Shown piece after piece: positions 36,782 to 44,806 of a stretch of 64,000 bases of DNA; positions within the stretch are counted from its first letter, which is position 1, and every line of letters starts with the position of its first letter. Source of the DNA: JAIEPM01 sp964546815. GTDB lineage: Bacteria; Cyanobacteriota; Vampirovibrionia; Obscuribacterales; Obscuribacteraceae. A program made the translations under genes and the position numbers. Location of the stretch: positions 40,773 to 104,772 of the forward strand of contig CAZJLR010000021.1 in NCBI GenBank assembly GCA_964546815.1, in the 5' to 3' direction. The notes under the pieces are model-generated. The model was not told the origin of the DNA, made no database searches, and was given only the letters and a program-made list of their open reading frames with translations.

Positions 36782-37705
36782 ATGGACAGATACGCTTCAG
36801 ACGCAGGTACTAAAACTGTTAGAGATGAAATCAGCGGGGCTTGCTACTCGTCCAACGACAATGCCTACAACGATGCTTACAGGGCACAACCATATTCATA
36901 CAACCAACGCGGCGACTACAACCAACGCGGCGACTACAACCAACGCGGTGACTACAATAACTCGCAATACCAAAATGCTGGTCAATATGGTGAGCGTCAA
37001 GTCATTATCGTGCCACCTACTGTGCCGACAGATCAAACGCCAATACCGCGTCCTCTGCCGCCTGGCAATCCGTCTGATCAAATTCCTCCGCCATGCACGC
37101 CTGGGCAGCCGCCAATCATCATTATCGAAAGTGACGAGCACCACCATCGCCATGGCGGATTAGGTCGTGCGTTGCACCATATAGGTGCTTTCGTTGCCGA
37201 GACAGTTGGCGCAGCTAACATTGGTGTTTACGGAAGGCACGGTGGTTTTCACCTGGGGGGTTATCCTTACGGGTCATATTATCGCGGTGGTTATTATGGT
37301 GACGGTGGCTATTATGGAGGCAACCAGTGGAACGGTGCTTACTCATGCAATGATGGTGGCTATTACGGTGGCAATCAATGGAATGGCGGCTATGGCAACG
37401 GATATTACCCAACTAACCAATGGAACGGCGGCTACGGTGGCTACTATGGTGGCAATCACTGGAACGGTGGCTACAATGGTGGCAATCACTGGAATGGCGG
37501 CTACAATGGTGGCTATTATGGTGGCAATCATTGGAATGGTGGTTACAACAGCGGCTACTACAATTCCTATCCGATGGGTTACAACCATCCATTCTTAAAT
37601 CTGGCAATTAATGCAATTGGTGGTCATCATCGTCATCATGGCGGTTACGGCGGATTTGGCGGATTCGGCGGCTTCCATCACGGTCATCATCGCTGGGGTT
37701 GCTAA
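36782..37705 (+). CDS. Gly/Tyr/Asn/Trp-rich low-complexity repeat protein
   Basis: From ATG 36782 (307 residues) the protein has a polar N-terminus with three exact YNQRGD units, a Pro-rich segment, a hydrophobic helix (ALHHIGAFVAETVGAANIGV, about 127-146) and then a long run of (G)GNxWNGGY and GGYYGG repeats, ending in a His-rich tail and Cys. No signal peptide is seen. The DNA repeats (18-base units at 36901-36957, 24-30-base units at 37310-37555) follow the codons, so they are coding. Such Tyr/Gly-rich proteins may be adhesive or phase-separating. The start is uncertain. Confidence 0.72.
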   Translation: MDRYASDAGTKTVRDEISGACYSSNDNAYNDAYRAQPYSYNQRGDYNQRGDYNQRGDYNNSQYQNAGQYGERQVIIVPPTVPTDQTPIPRPLPPGNPSDQIPPPCTPGQPPIIIIESDEHHHRHGGLGRALHHIGAFVAETVGAANIGVYGRHGGFHLGGYPYGSYYRGGYYGDGGYYGGNQWNGAYSCNDGGYYGGNQWNGGYGNGYYPTNQWNGGYGGYYGGNHWNGGYNGGNHWNGGYNGGYYGGNHWNGGYNSGYYNSYPMGYNHPFLNLAINAIGGHHRHHGGYGGFGGFGGFHHGHHRWGC

Positions 37706-37715
37706 ATTGCATGAT

Positions 37716-37755
37716 AGGATCTCTGGGCAAGTATAATGTTCGAGATCCTTTCTTG
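37716..37755 (+). terminator. Possible terminator after the repeat protein
   Basis: AGGATCTC (37716-37723) and GAGATCCT (37742-37749) form an 8-bp stem with an 18-base loop followed by TTCTTG. The T tract is weak. The loop contains TATAAT, but no matching -35 box has good spacing. Confidence 0.45.
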
Positions 37756-37764
37756 TGAGCGAAG

Positions 37765-38439
37765 ATGAACGAAATGTCTGCATGCATTAGCGGCAATGTT
37801 CGCGAAGGTGCGAGCCCTTCTCCACTGAGTAGTCGAATTGGCGGTGACGCATTTTTACCTCCGGGCATTGATCATCCATGCGACAAAAGCGAAACGGCAA
37901 TGTTGTTTATTGCCCAAATCAATTTTGCTGAGCTTCCTGATTGTGATATTTCAAGAGCTCGCGAGGGCTTATTCATGCTGTTTTGGAATAAAGCTCGTGA
38001 TTATTCCAACCCTAAAGATCGAAAAGCATTTCGTTGTGTCTGGTTGCCAAATCCATCTGCACAAAAATTGGATAAATCGATTGCGCCTGACACCTCAATT
38101 GGCGGTGGCGCACAAATTGAATTTTCGCTTGCGCAATCAAATAACCAACCGGCGCCGTCAACTCAAATGCAGCTTTTTGGTCAAGCCTCTAAAGATTTTC
38201 AAAAGTTGCAAGAAATATGTGCCTTCGCCGGTAATGGCGTTAGCTGGAGCAAGCAACGCAGAGAAGACTCTTGTTATAGTCATTTAGTTGACTCAGCTAA
38301 AGACTGGCAACTTTTCTGGCAGTTGAATTCAATGCCAGACCTTGGGTTGGACTTGCATGGGAAGTCGATGAACTTGCTAATTCGCACTGAAGATTTTGAA
38401 CAACAAAATTATGAAAAGGCCTGGTTGCTAGTTGATTGA
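37765..38439 (+). CDS. DUF1963 (YwqG-like) protein
   Basis: This 224-residue protein shows the DUF1963 pattern: SRIGGDAFLPPG near the start, then AMLFIAQINFAELP, and later ICAFAGNGVSWSKQRREDSCYSH followed by WQLFWQLNS. The function of the family is unknown; it is often found as a cytosolic stand-alone protein. No membrane or export signal is seen. The ribosome binding site is weak. It is followed by 58 bp without features before the S4 gene on the other strand. Confidence 0.78.
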   Translation: MNEMSACISGNVREGASPSPLSSRIGGDAFLPPGIDHPCDKSETAMLFIAQINFAELPDCDISRAREGLFMLFWNKARDYSNPKDRKAFRCVWLPNPSAQKLDKSIAPDTSIGGGAQIEFSLAQSNNQPAPSTQMQLFGQASKDFQKLQEICAFAGNGVSWSKQRREDSCYSHLVDSAKDWQLFWQLNSMPDLGLDLHGKSMNLLIRTEDFEQQNYEKAWLLVD

Positions 38440-38497
38440 TCTTTTTGCGTTTGCCAATTAGCTAGCTTGCAGACAAACAATGAAGTTTGACAACAGA

Positions 38498-38722
38498 CTA
38501 TTCGACCACCAGCTTTTGACCGTCGAATTCGACAACATCGCCTTTGCGTAATTTTCTGCCGCGTCGGGTTTCGACTTCACCGTTTACTTTAAAAATTCCC
38601 TGGCGAATTAGATGTTTGGCTTCGCCGCCCGAGCTAACGATGTTCATAAACTTCAGGAATTGGTCTAATTGAATTGAATCGTCAGGATGTTTGTCAGTGT
38701 CCATAGTCACACAATCTTTCAT
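38498..38722 (-). CDS. Small S4-domain RNA-binding protein (YbcJ-like)
   Basis: This 74-residue protein is a single S4 domain: QLDQFLKFMNIVSSGGEAKH, then IRQGIFKVNGEVETRRGRKL and KGDVVEFDGQKLVV. It resembles YbcJ/RlbA-type proteins of similar length, which bind structured RNA, probably rRNA. The alpha-L motif residues (GEAK, VNG, RRG) are conserved. The start ATG lacks a well-spaced Shine-Dalgarno; the second ATG six codons later is an alternative. It is a single gene. Confidence 0.88.
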   Translation of the reverse strand: MKDCVTMDTDKHPDDSIQLDQFLKFMNIVSSGGEAKHLIRQGIFKVNGEVETRRGRKLRKGDVVEFDGQKLVVE

Positions 38723-38852
38723 TCCAAGATGAATTCGTCAATCTAAAGTATTGACACAGCTTTGCAGAAGCGATAATCATACCAGTAAGTAACTGCGCTT
38801 CTGTTTTGTGCGCGGCATCGTAATCATTCGGAACTTCTATATTCCGGTCAGG

Positions 38853-40271
38853 ATGAGCTTGAAAGACCCATTAGACATAATATTGCTCATCGTCACCTTA
38901 GTGCTCGTTGTCGTTTGCATTGCGGTCTTGAAAACCAAGCGCAATATGGTTCGCAAACATCAACGTGAAGTGGCTGAATCACACGAAGCTCTTGAAAGCG
39001 TCAAACAACAACTTGAAGACGCTAAGAAACGTCTTGACGAGTTGGCAACAATCGACCCGCTAACCGACCTCAGTAATTGGCGCGGATTAGAGCGCATTTT
39101 GATTGCTGAAATTAACCGCGCCAAGCGTACTGGTTCTCCCATGGTTGGGTTGTTGCTTGATTGCGATGATTTCGGGCGTATCAACGATACTCTCGGACAT
39201 GCTGTCGGTGACGTTGTTCTCAAAGAGATGGTTCAACGCATAACAACAACATTGCGTCCGTCAGACCATGTTGCTCGCATTGGTGGAGACCAGTTTGCTA
39301 TTTTGCTAACTGAAACTGCGTTTGCTGAGGCTCTACTGATAGCAGAGCGTGTGCGGCTTTGTGTAGCTGAAAGCCCTATTCGCAGCTCTAACGATAATAT
39401 TTTCATGACTGCCAGTCTTGGCGTTGCTCCATTGCCATACGAAATTTCTTCAGTTGAAGAACTTCTTTCAATGATGCGACACGCTTTGAAATTGTCAAAA
39501 TCCACAGGGAAAAATCGCGTATCTACTGGCGAGCAAGCCGGCATTGTTGATAAAGGCGGCGTAAATCCAAAGAAAGATATGGAAATCGTTCAGATGTTGC
39601 GCCAGGGAGATTGCTTCCGCAGCGTCAAACATGCGATGTATCGACTGGCTGACGAAAAGAAAGTCGGCTATGAGCTTCTCAGTCGCGGCCCAGCCGGTGC
39701 GTTTGAAATGCCATACGACTTTTTCAGAGTCGCCATCGAAAATAATATACTTTCTCGAGTTGATCTGCGTTGTTTGAAAGCCTGTATAGACCTTGCCGCA
39801 AAGCTAGAGCCAGGCTCACGCTTCGATGTAAATTTGTTTCCTTCAACGATGCTTGATACACCAATCGAAACTCTTGTTGCGCTCTTTCCAGAGGACAAGA
39901 ACATCGGCACATTTTGCGTTGAAATAAGCGAACAACAATTCATCGGCGACCCCAGTTATCTGAAAGAGCATACTCTCGCGTTTAAGAAGGCTGGCATACT
40001 TGTAGGAATTGATGATGTGGGCTTTGGCCGCAGCTCGCTGGAAAGCTTGATTTTGTTAGAGCCTGATGTTGTGAAAGTCGATATCAAATATGTGGCAGGC
40101 ATTGCCGTTGATTCGCAAAAACAACGATTACTGCGCCGACTGGTTAAAGTTGTGCAGGCCTTGGGTGCAGAACTCGTTGCCGAAGGTGTTGAATCGCGCG
40201 AAGACCTCGAAGTCGTTCGCGATATGGGTGTTCAATATGCTCAAGGATATCTCTGGGGATATCCTAACTAG
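38853..40271 (+). CDS. Membrane GGDEF-EAL protein with degenerate catalytic motifs
   Basis: From ATG 38853 (472 residues; a GTG at 38808 is also in frame) the protein has one TM (about 6-27), a coiled coil (35-65), a GGDEF domain (66-220) and an EAL domain (245-472). The cyclase signature is GGDQF (144-148), with Gln for the catalytic Glu, while the RxxD inhibitory site (RPSD, five residues before) is intact. The EAL domain reads YELLSR for EAL and DDVGFGRSS for the DDFGTGYSS loop; later KVD and EGVES are present. It may sense or bind c-di-GMP rather than make it; phosphodiesterase activity is uncertain. Confidence 0.88.
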   Translation: MSLKDPLDIILLIVTLVLVVVCIAVLKTKRNMVRKHQREVAESHEALESVKQQLEDAKKRLDELATIDPLTDLSNWRGLERILIAEINRAKRTGSPMVGLLLDCDDFGRINDTLGHAVGDVVLKEMVQRITTTLRPSDHVARIGGDQFAILLTETAFAEALLIAERVRLCVAESPIRSSNDNIFMTASLGVAPLPYEISSVEELLSMMRHALKLSKSTGKNRVSTGEQAGIVDKGGVNPKKDMEIVQMLRQGDCFRSVKHAMYRLADEKKVGYELLSRGPAGAFEMPYDFFRVAIENNILSRVDLRCLKACIDLAAKLEPGSRFDVNLFPSTMLDTPIETLVALFPEDKNIGTFCVEISEQQFIGDPSYLKEHTLAFKKAGILVGIDDVGFGRSSLESLILLEPDVVKVDIKYVAGIAVDSQKQRLLRRLVKVVQALGAELVAEGVESREDLEVVRDMGVQYAQGYLWGYPN

Positions 40272-40285
40272 AGTAGAGTCAAAAA

Positions 40286-40510
40286 CTAAAGGACTGAGTT
40301 GCGCTTCTTGACGAACTTGCGCAAGTCGTTGAGATCATCTTCACGTACAATCCATGTTTCGGAATAACCGCAATTCAAGCATATGAATAGCTCTGGAATG
40401 ACAGGATTGCCGAGGTAGTAAGTGCCAAAGTCAAGTGCCAGTGGACCGCGAAGATTCATTGACACAACTTCAGTGCCAGAACATTTTGCACAAGTAGAGC
40501 TGTTTTTCAT
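40286..40510 (-). CDS. Small zinc-ribbon protein
   Basis: This 74-residue protein has two CxxC knuckles, CAKC (residues 7-10) and CLNC (44-47), spaced as in zinc ribbons. The beta-rich middle (VVSMNLRGPLALDFGTYYLG) fits the fold. No named family or partner is recognised. GGGAGA precedes the ATG. It converges with the GGDEF-EAL gene with only 14 bp between them. Confidence 0.78.
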   Translation of the reverse strand: MKNSSTCAKCSGTEVVSMNLRGPLALDFGTYYLGNPVIPELFICLNCGYSETWIVREDDLNDLRKFVKKRNSVL

Positions 40511-40603
40511 TGATTCTCCCTATTGTGCCGCTCTGTCTAAATAAGCATGCGGTACACACTTTTGGCCGAATGAAGTGTAACCCACACAGGTATTACAATC
40601 AAC

Positions 40604-41389
40604 TCACTGTAAATATGGGCGCCCAGGATGCTCGATAGCTTGAATATTGCTGCGTAAGTTTAGAAAGGCAGTGGGACGCACCATGATGTCGCCCTCAAAG
40701 GGATATTGAAAAGACGCCAGCAAAAACAAATTCAAACAAATTGCCAGGCTTACCATAGAAGTCATAAAGACCTGAAATTTCAGATTGTCGATGCCGAACA
40801 GATATGTAAAACAAATAGTTGCGGCGCCACCCAATAAAAGTACAAACCAAAGAATGTCCGGAAGACCGTTGCATAAGGCTCCGATTCTTGTTCTTCGCAT
40901 GTCACCAAGAACCCCGAGATAACCCAGAATACTTTGCTGTAAATTGGTTTGACCATTGTTTGCCGGGACAAAATGCACTGCTTCAAGCCAGATTTCGTTG
41001 TATGCTTTCCAGGCCGTGTCGCTTGTATGTTGATGTGCCAATTTTGGCCATTCGTCATCAATGACTATTTCGACATAAGTTTTGCAGGACTTTTGAATGC
41101 GATCGCGCATGTCGTCAGGAAGTCCGGCTGAGGCGCGATAGATATTTCCTACCGCGCTTGCTTCTTGTTGCACAGTAATGCGTGCTTCTTCAAATCGTTG
41201 CATGGCATTTGCCACCATCAATCCAAGCAAAACAGCAAACAGCGTGCCAACCACTGACAGCAGAGGGTCGGCCACATCGTGGTTAAGTTTGAGTGTGTCT
41301 AAATGTACTTTACGCCTGACAAAAATGAGCCCACCAACAGAGGCAGCTATTGTCAAAATAGTTGCAATCAAACCAAACATTGTAGTCAT
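40604..41389 (-). CDS. DUF4239 (bestrophin-like) membrane protein
   Basis: This 261-residue protein has TM segments at about 5-24, 44-63, 180-200 and 208-228, with a soluble helical loop between them. The N-terminal layout (SVVGTLFAVLLGLMVANAMQ, then FEEARITVQQEASAVGNIYR) is typical of DUF4239. The family is related to bestrophin-like ion channels, so an anion channel role is possible, not shown. The gene is isolated, and its ribosome binding site is weak. Confidence 0.85.
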   Translation of the reverse strand: MTTMFGLIATILTIAASVGGLIFVRRKVHLDTLKLNHDVADPLLSVVGTLFAVLLGLMVANAMQRFEEARITVQQEASAVGNIYRASAGLPDDMRDRIQKSCKTYVEIVIDDEWPKLAHQHTSDTAWKAYNEIWLEAVHFVPANNGQTNLQQSILGYLGVLGDMRRTRIGALCNGLPDILWFVLLLGGAATICFTYLFGIDNLKFQVFMTSMVSLAICLNLFLLASFQYPFEGDIMVRPTAFLNLRSNIQAIEHPGRPYLQ

Positions 41390-41444
41390 GGCAGCACCAT
41401 TTACTTAACGCCACCATGATACTGCATCTGTTTTGATTTGAGTT

Positions 41445-41762
41445 TTATTCGTCGACGTATGGGGCCATTATCTCAACTGAATTGCCCGCAGGGTCTTTGA
41501 CATAACAAGACTTTGTGCCATCTCGATGTGTTTTCAATTTTCCATAATTCTCAGCATCTTCGCGTATGAAGGCAAGATGACTTGGATGTTGATTTGGCAC
41601 CACTAGCGCTAAATTGATGTTGTTGAAACCGAGATAAGCCCAGGTTTCATCCTGGTATTTGATTTTGCAGTTGAACTTTGATGTATACCATTCAACCGCT
41701 TCTTTTACGTTTTGAACCGGTATGGCTATGTGATCTATGCGATCGCGCTCTGCAGTGTTCAC
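41445..41762 (-). CDS. Glyoxalase/VOC-superfamily protein
   Basis: This 105-residue protein is a single VOC module: DRIDHIAIPVQNVKEAVEWY at the start and YVKDPAGNSVEIMAPY at the end, with His 11, Glu and the closing Glu as possible metal ligands. VOC enzymes use a divalent metal for isomerase, lyase or dioxygenase reactions; the substrate is unknown. The start is a GTG with GGAGGAT seven bases upstream. It lies 55 bp downstream of the DUF4239 gene's start region in the opposite order of reading, so it is transcribed first on this strand. Confidence 0.88.
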   Translation of the reverse strand: MNTAERDRIDHIAIPVQNVKEAVEWYTSKFNCKIKYQDETWAYLGFNNINLALVVPNQHPSHLAFIREDAENYGKLKTHRDGTKSCYVKDPAGNSVEIMAPYVDE

Positions 41763-41843
41763 CGGCTATCCTCCAAATTCTGCGGACGAATAAATCATAG
41801 CACCGCAAATAACCGGCATGCTTTGTGCGCCGAAATGCTTTAA

Positions 41844-42359
41844 TTAGTTGGCAATGTGAGCCATGGTTGGGAATGTGGATACTTGCGGCACGCTGTAGTG
41901 TTGACCAGTAGTTAGACCAGCTGCAGTTTGCCCGTGAAATCCTGTTTCGATCGATGCGTATCTGTCGTTATTAACTTCACCTTCGTGACCGTAGATGTCT
42001 TCTGCCTTTCCAGACTCTTCAACAAAGCTGGTCAAGCGGGTTGGCGGAAGGGTTGTACGACCGACTGCGCGAAGAGCAAGATTTGCTTTTGCAACGTAGG
42101 TGCCTTTCACGGGCATACTGCTGGCTGTTCTTTGGGCAACAACACTGCGTCCATTGGCGCAATAATTGCTTGTATTGTGGCATTGTGATTGAGTTGAATA
42201 ATATGAGTACTGATCTGCACACTGAACGCTGTTTTGTGGCGCGAGATCTTGCCATGGATTACATTCGTCTGCGCGTACAGCTTGTACTGAACAGAGAAGA
42301 ACCATAAATCCAAGCACGATTTTTGAAGCGCTTTTTGCTTGTATAGCTACTTTGACCAT
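41844..42359 (-). CDS. Small exported protein, Cys-rich N-terminal half
   Basis: This encodes 171 residues from ATG 42359, which has GAGGGTGG upstream. A Sec signal peptide (about 1-30, ending VRADE) precedes a segment with four Cys (ECNPW, VQCADQ, QCHN, YCANG), which could form two disulfides. The C-terminal half is polar without repeats. I recognise no family. It sits downstream of the rubrerythrin-like gene on the same strand with about 100 bp between them, so co-transcription is possible but not clear. Confidence 0.7.
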   Translation of the reverse strand: MVKVAIQAKSASKIVLGFMVLLCSVQAVRADECNPWQDLAPQNSVQCADQYSYYSTQSQCHNTSNYCANGRSVVAQRTASSMPVKGTYVAKANLALRAVGRTTLPPTRLTSFVEESGKAEDIYGHEGEVNNDRYASIETGFHGQTAAGLTTGQHYSVPQVSTFPTMAHIAN

Positions 42360-42459
42360 TTTGCCCACCCTCTTATTGACTGACTTGCTCAGAGGCAAGT
42401 TCAAACAAGATAAGTTAGACTTTTGTCGAAATTTTGAGCGTTTTCAAGTGGCTGAGATT

Positions 42460-42927
42460 TCAGGCCGATTCTTTGAACTTATCGAGTGCCTTTTGATATT
42501 TGTTTGCGTGAAACTTCTCAACCATCGTTAGAGCCTTAAAGCGCTTTTGTGCCTTGATGAAGATCTCCGCATGTTCGCGTGACTCTTCCCCTTGTTCGCG
42601 AAACTCGTGTTTTGCGGCCTCGTTGCCTTCTTCAATCGCAATGCGCTCGAATTCGGGGTACATCTGATTGGTCTCGTAGAGCTCGCCTTCGATTGCCAGT
42701 TCCAATATCTTTTCGATAGTCAGCTCGGCCGGCGGGTATAAGAGCTCGAGGTGCGAGAAAGCATGCCCTGTTTCCTGGTGAGCTGTTTCTTCAAACAAGC
42801 GGGCAATTTCTTCGTTGCCTAATTTGCGGGCAACTTTGGCGAAGTATAGATATTTTCGGTTGGCCATAGACTCCCCAGCAAAGGCAGAGTGGAGGTTTTC
42901 GGCTGTTTTGTTTTCGAATGAATGCAT
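42460..42927 (-). CDS. Rubrerythrin-like ferritin-fold protein
   Basis: This encodes 155 residues from ATG 42927, which has AAGGAGAA upstream. It is a four-helix di-iron protein: ENLHSAFAGESMANRKYLYF, then FEETAHQETGHAFSHLELL (ExxH), then a second ExxH-type helix EQGEESREHAEIF. The C-terminal rubredoxin domain of classical rubrerythrin is absent. Such proteins reduce hydrogen peroxide. The promoter upstream carries a PerR-type inverted repeat shared with the neighbouring regulator and katG, which supports a role in peroxide defence. Confidence 0.9.
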   Translation of the reverse strand: MHSFENKTAENLHSAFAGESMANRKYLYFAKVARKLGNEEIARLFEETAHQETGHAFSHLELLYPPAELTIEKILELAIEGELYETNQMYPEFERIAIEEGNEAAKHEFREQGEESREHAEIFIKAQKRFKALTMVEKFHANKYQKALDKFKESA

Positions 42928-42953
42928 GGTCGTGTTCTCCTTTTCTGATTCCA

Positions 42954-42982
42954 AAAATAGAATCAGTCTAAGTGTCTGTCAA
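42954..42982 (-). promoter_or_regulatory. Rubrerythrin promoter with PerR-type box
   Basis: On the minus strand TTGACA (42982-42977) and TATTTT (42959-42954) are separated by exactly 17 bases. The inverted repeat TTAGA-CTGAT-TCTAT (42971-42957) lies in the spacer and reaches into the -10 box. It matches the perR box in 13 of 15 positions. Confidence 0.8.
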
Positions 42983-43068
42983 AAATTTTTGACTGAAAGC
43001 AACCGCGACCCAGGGGTAGCGATTTCTATTGGTTCCGTCACCTGTTATTCAGGCTTTGGTCCGGTCTA

Positions 43069-43503
43069 TTAGTTTGTAGCTGTGGCGTTGTCTGACTTTG
43101 GGTCATCCAGCTCGCCGTAGAACGTAATTTGATAACTATGAACTTTGAATTGAGCACCAAGCTGTTCTTGCAACTTGGGCACCATTTCGCCTGGGATGTC
43201 GATGATTTTTCCTGACTTTACGTCAACGAAATGGTGATGGTCTGAGATGTTGGCGTCATAACGGGTCTTTCCTGGTTCGGTAAAGACTTCTTGAATGACA
43301 CCTGCCTGCACCAGGGAGTTGAGAGTGTTGTATACAGTGGCTCTGGAAAGAGCACACGGTAGCCGATTTTCAACGGCAGCCAGCACCTCGTCAGCGGTAG
43401 GGTGCGAGATTGTGTGTAGAAGGTAGTCTGCAATCACCATCCTTTGCGGAGTGGGTTTGACCCCCTTCTTTGTAAGAAGCTCCTCAAGCTCAGCAGATTC
43501 CAT
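43069..43503 (-). CDS. perR: Fur-family regulator, PerR-like
   Basis: This 144-residue protein has the Fur winged helix (GVKPTPQRMVIADYL, then SRATVYNTLNSLVQAG) and the metal-sensing segment DHHHFVDVKSGKIID. It lacks the two CxxC pairs that bind structural zinc in many Fur and PerR proteins. PerR acts as an iron-dependent peroxide sensor; the choice of PerR over Fur rests on its neighbour rubrerythrin and on the shared box before katG. GGAGG precedes the ATG. Its own promoter carries the box, so it is probably autoregulated. Confidence 0.88.
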   Translation of the reverse strand: MESAELEELLTKKGVKPTPQRMVIADYLLHTISHPTADEVLAAVENRLPCALSRATVYNTLNSLVQAGVIQEVFTEPGKTRYDANISDHHHFVDVKSGKIIDIPGEMVPKLQEQLGAQFKVHSYQITFYGELDDPKSDNATATN

Positions 43504-43528
43504 ATAGCCTCCTGTAATTCATCTCTCT

Positions 43529-43559
43529 TTAGAATAAGTCTAACATGCGACTTTGTCAA
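43529..43559 (-). promoter_or_regulatory. perR promoter with overlapping PerR-type box
   Basis: On the minus strand TTGACA (43559-43554) and TATTCT (43536-43531) are 17 bases apart. The inverted repeat TTAGA-CTTAT-TCTAA (43543-43529) covers the -10 box, so a bound repressor would block polymerase. The start codon is 26 bases further downstream. Confidence 0.85.
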
Positions 43560-43586
43560 CCGGTGAATTTGGAGACTATGATCTAC

Positions 43587-43622
43587 GAAAAGAAAAAGGC
43601 TCCGATCTATATGATCAGAGCC
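43587..43622 (-). terminator. Terminator of the gene at 43644
   Basis: GGCTCTGATC / GATCGGAGCC (minus strand) form a 10-bp stem with one mismatch and a five-base loop, followed by TTTTTCTTTT. It lies 21 bases beyond the stop codon of the minus-strand gene at 43644. Confidence 0.85.
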
Positions 43623-43643
43623 AATATTTTATTCTGCTGGCAC

Positions 43644-44735
43644 TTATCTGTGCCGATGATGGCTATTGGCGCGGAATGGTGGGTCGCTCACATATCGATC
43701 AATGCGGTTATACCAGCCTTGCAGCCATTGCTCTTCGTGCCTGTGTTTTGGCGCGTTTTCGACTCTAATTCGTAGTGTTTCTTTTGCTGAATTCGCAAAG
43801 TCCTGGACTGGATTACCAGTGTCTTTCATGCCTTCCAGAACCTGTTTCAGTCCCCAGGCGTGATTGTTGTACTCAGGCACAAGGGCAGTTCCTTCGCCCT
43901 TGAAATTGACATAATCGACCAATGTGAAAACGCCCGCAGGACCGCTATTCAGCACTTTATAAAAGCGTGTTTGGATTTTTTCGCGAAGCGCCTCATCTTC
44001 AGCTTGCAGAATTCCCGGCAGCGCATTTTCAAGTCGGTGAATCAAGTAATCAGTTTGTTGAGGCACTGTGTCCTTGAGGAATTGCCGTAGTTCAGTCAAT
44101 TTTTTTCCGTCAAAGTCATTTAAAAACTGACGGCGAGATTCCCATGGGCAGGGCTTATCTAATTTCAGCCACGATGGCAGTGTTGCCCCCTGATCCTTGA
44201 CGAATTGCATTGCTTCAGGAAAACTCTGACCGAAAGGCACATCAGCATTCTTAGGCAGCCAGATAAAGTGTCCTATGCCCAGTGAAGGAAACTCTTCGCC
44301 TTTATTCCAGGCTGTCAATCCCTCAAAAGTGCCGCCAGATTCGTTATTCCAAACTTTCTTGCCAATGCGCTCTTTCTCGTCTTTCGTTAATTCGAGCGCT
44401 AAAGGCTGCAGCTCAAGCGTTTTTGCCCGAGGCATTGGCCAACGCCAATTGCTTTCATCAGGCACTCCTGGTCCCTGCGCAACAACTTGCTTTTCAGCTT
44501 TTGCGGCGCTAAAACCCATTGCGTCTGCAAGCAACAAATTTCGGCTCTGCTCGTGTTCGTTTTCATGATTTGCAGGGGCATCGGATTGATGCCTGTGCAG
44601 CGTATCGAAAGTTTCAGCCACCAGTTTTTCCCCGTACCAGCACCCCACAGTATATGCGTCAGGAATATCCCCCCGCATCCGTAGAACCCGCAAGGATCTC
44701 GGGAAATTTGAGACTGTCAAATTGCACACTTCCAC
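43644..44735 (-). CDS. Uncharacterised conserved protein, possibly lysozyme-like
   Basis: Up to 363 residues. The recognisable core begins near residue 115 with ERIGKKVWNNESGGTFEGLT followed by AWNKGEEFPSLGIGHFIWLP; the Glu in NES-G and the Gly-x-Gly-His stretch are reminiscent of lysozyme-like glycosidase openings. I have the impression of a conserved bacterial family of this kind without an assigned function. No signal peptide is seen. The start is uncertain: GTG 44735 gives the full length, while GTG 44621 with GGGGAA upstream would give a shorter protein. It converges on a strong terminator. Confidence 0.62.
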   Translation of the reverse strand: MEVCNLTVSNFPRSLRVLRMRGDIPDAYTVGCWYGEKLVAETFDTLHRHQSDAPANHENEHEQSRNLLLADAMGFSAAKAEKQVVAQGPGVPDESNWRWPMPRAKTLELQPLALELTKDEKERIGKKVWNNESGGTFEGLTAWNKGEEFPSLGIGHFIWLPKNADVPFGQSFPEAMQFVKDQGATLPSWLKLDKPCPWESRRQFLNDFDGKKLTELRQFLKDTVPQQTDYLIHRLENALPGILQAEDEALREKIQTRFYKVLNSGPAGVFTLVDYVNFKGEGTALVPEYNNHAWGLKQVLEGMKDTGNPVQDFANSAKETLRIRVENAPKHRHEEQWLQGWYNRIDRYVSDPPFRANSHHRHR

Positions 44736-44792
44736 GTGCGAAAGCCCGCAATCGGCATGAGCCCGCCGGTCACGTAGATCCCCTTCTGTACT

Positions 44793-44806
44793 GGCGTCGC
44801 CCCTAC
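44793..44806. repeat. Half copy of the dispersed palindromic repeat
   Basis: GGCGTCGCCCCTAC matches the right arm and flank of the palindrome at 10129 and 25410, but the left arm is missing. As in copy 1, the CTA inside it supplies the TAG stop codon of the minus-strand gene that ends here. Confidence 0.75.

Noticed and set aside
36901..37560. Regular direct repeats that could suggest a CRISPR array.
   Set aside because: The repeats are multiples of three, in frame with a long ORF and encode YNQRGD and NxWNGGY units. There are no unique spacers of constant length.
37707..37737. TATAAT with TTGCAT upstream as a promoter for the DUF1963 gene.
   Set aside because: Spacing is 19 bases and the -35 box matches only three of six positions; the TATAAT also lies in the loop of a hairpin.
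41928..42307. Several overlapping ORFs opposite the small Cys-rich exported protein.
   Set aside because: The minus-strand frame has a signal peptide, a good ribosome binding site and sensible codons; the opposite frames do not.
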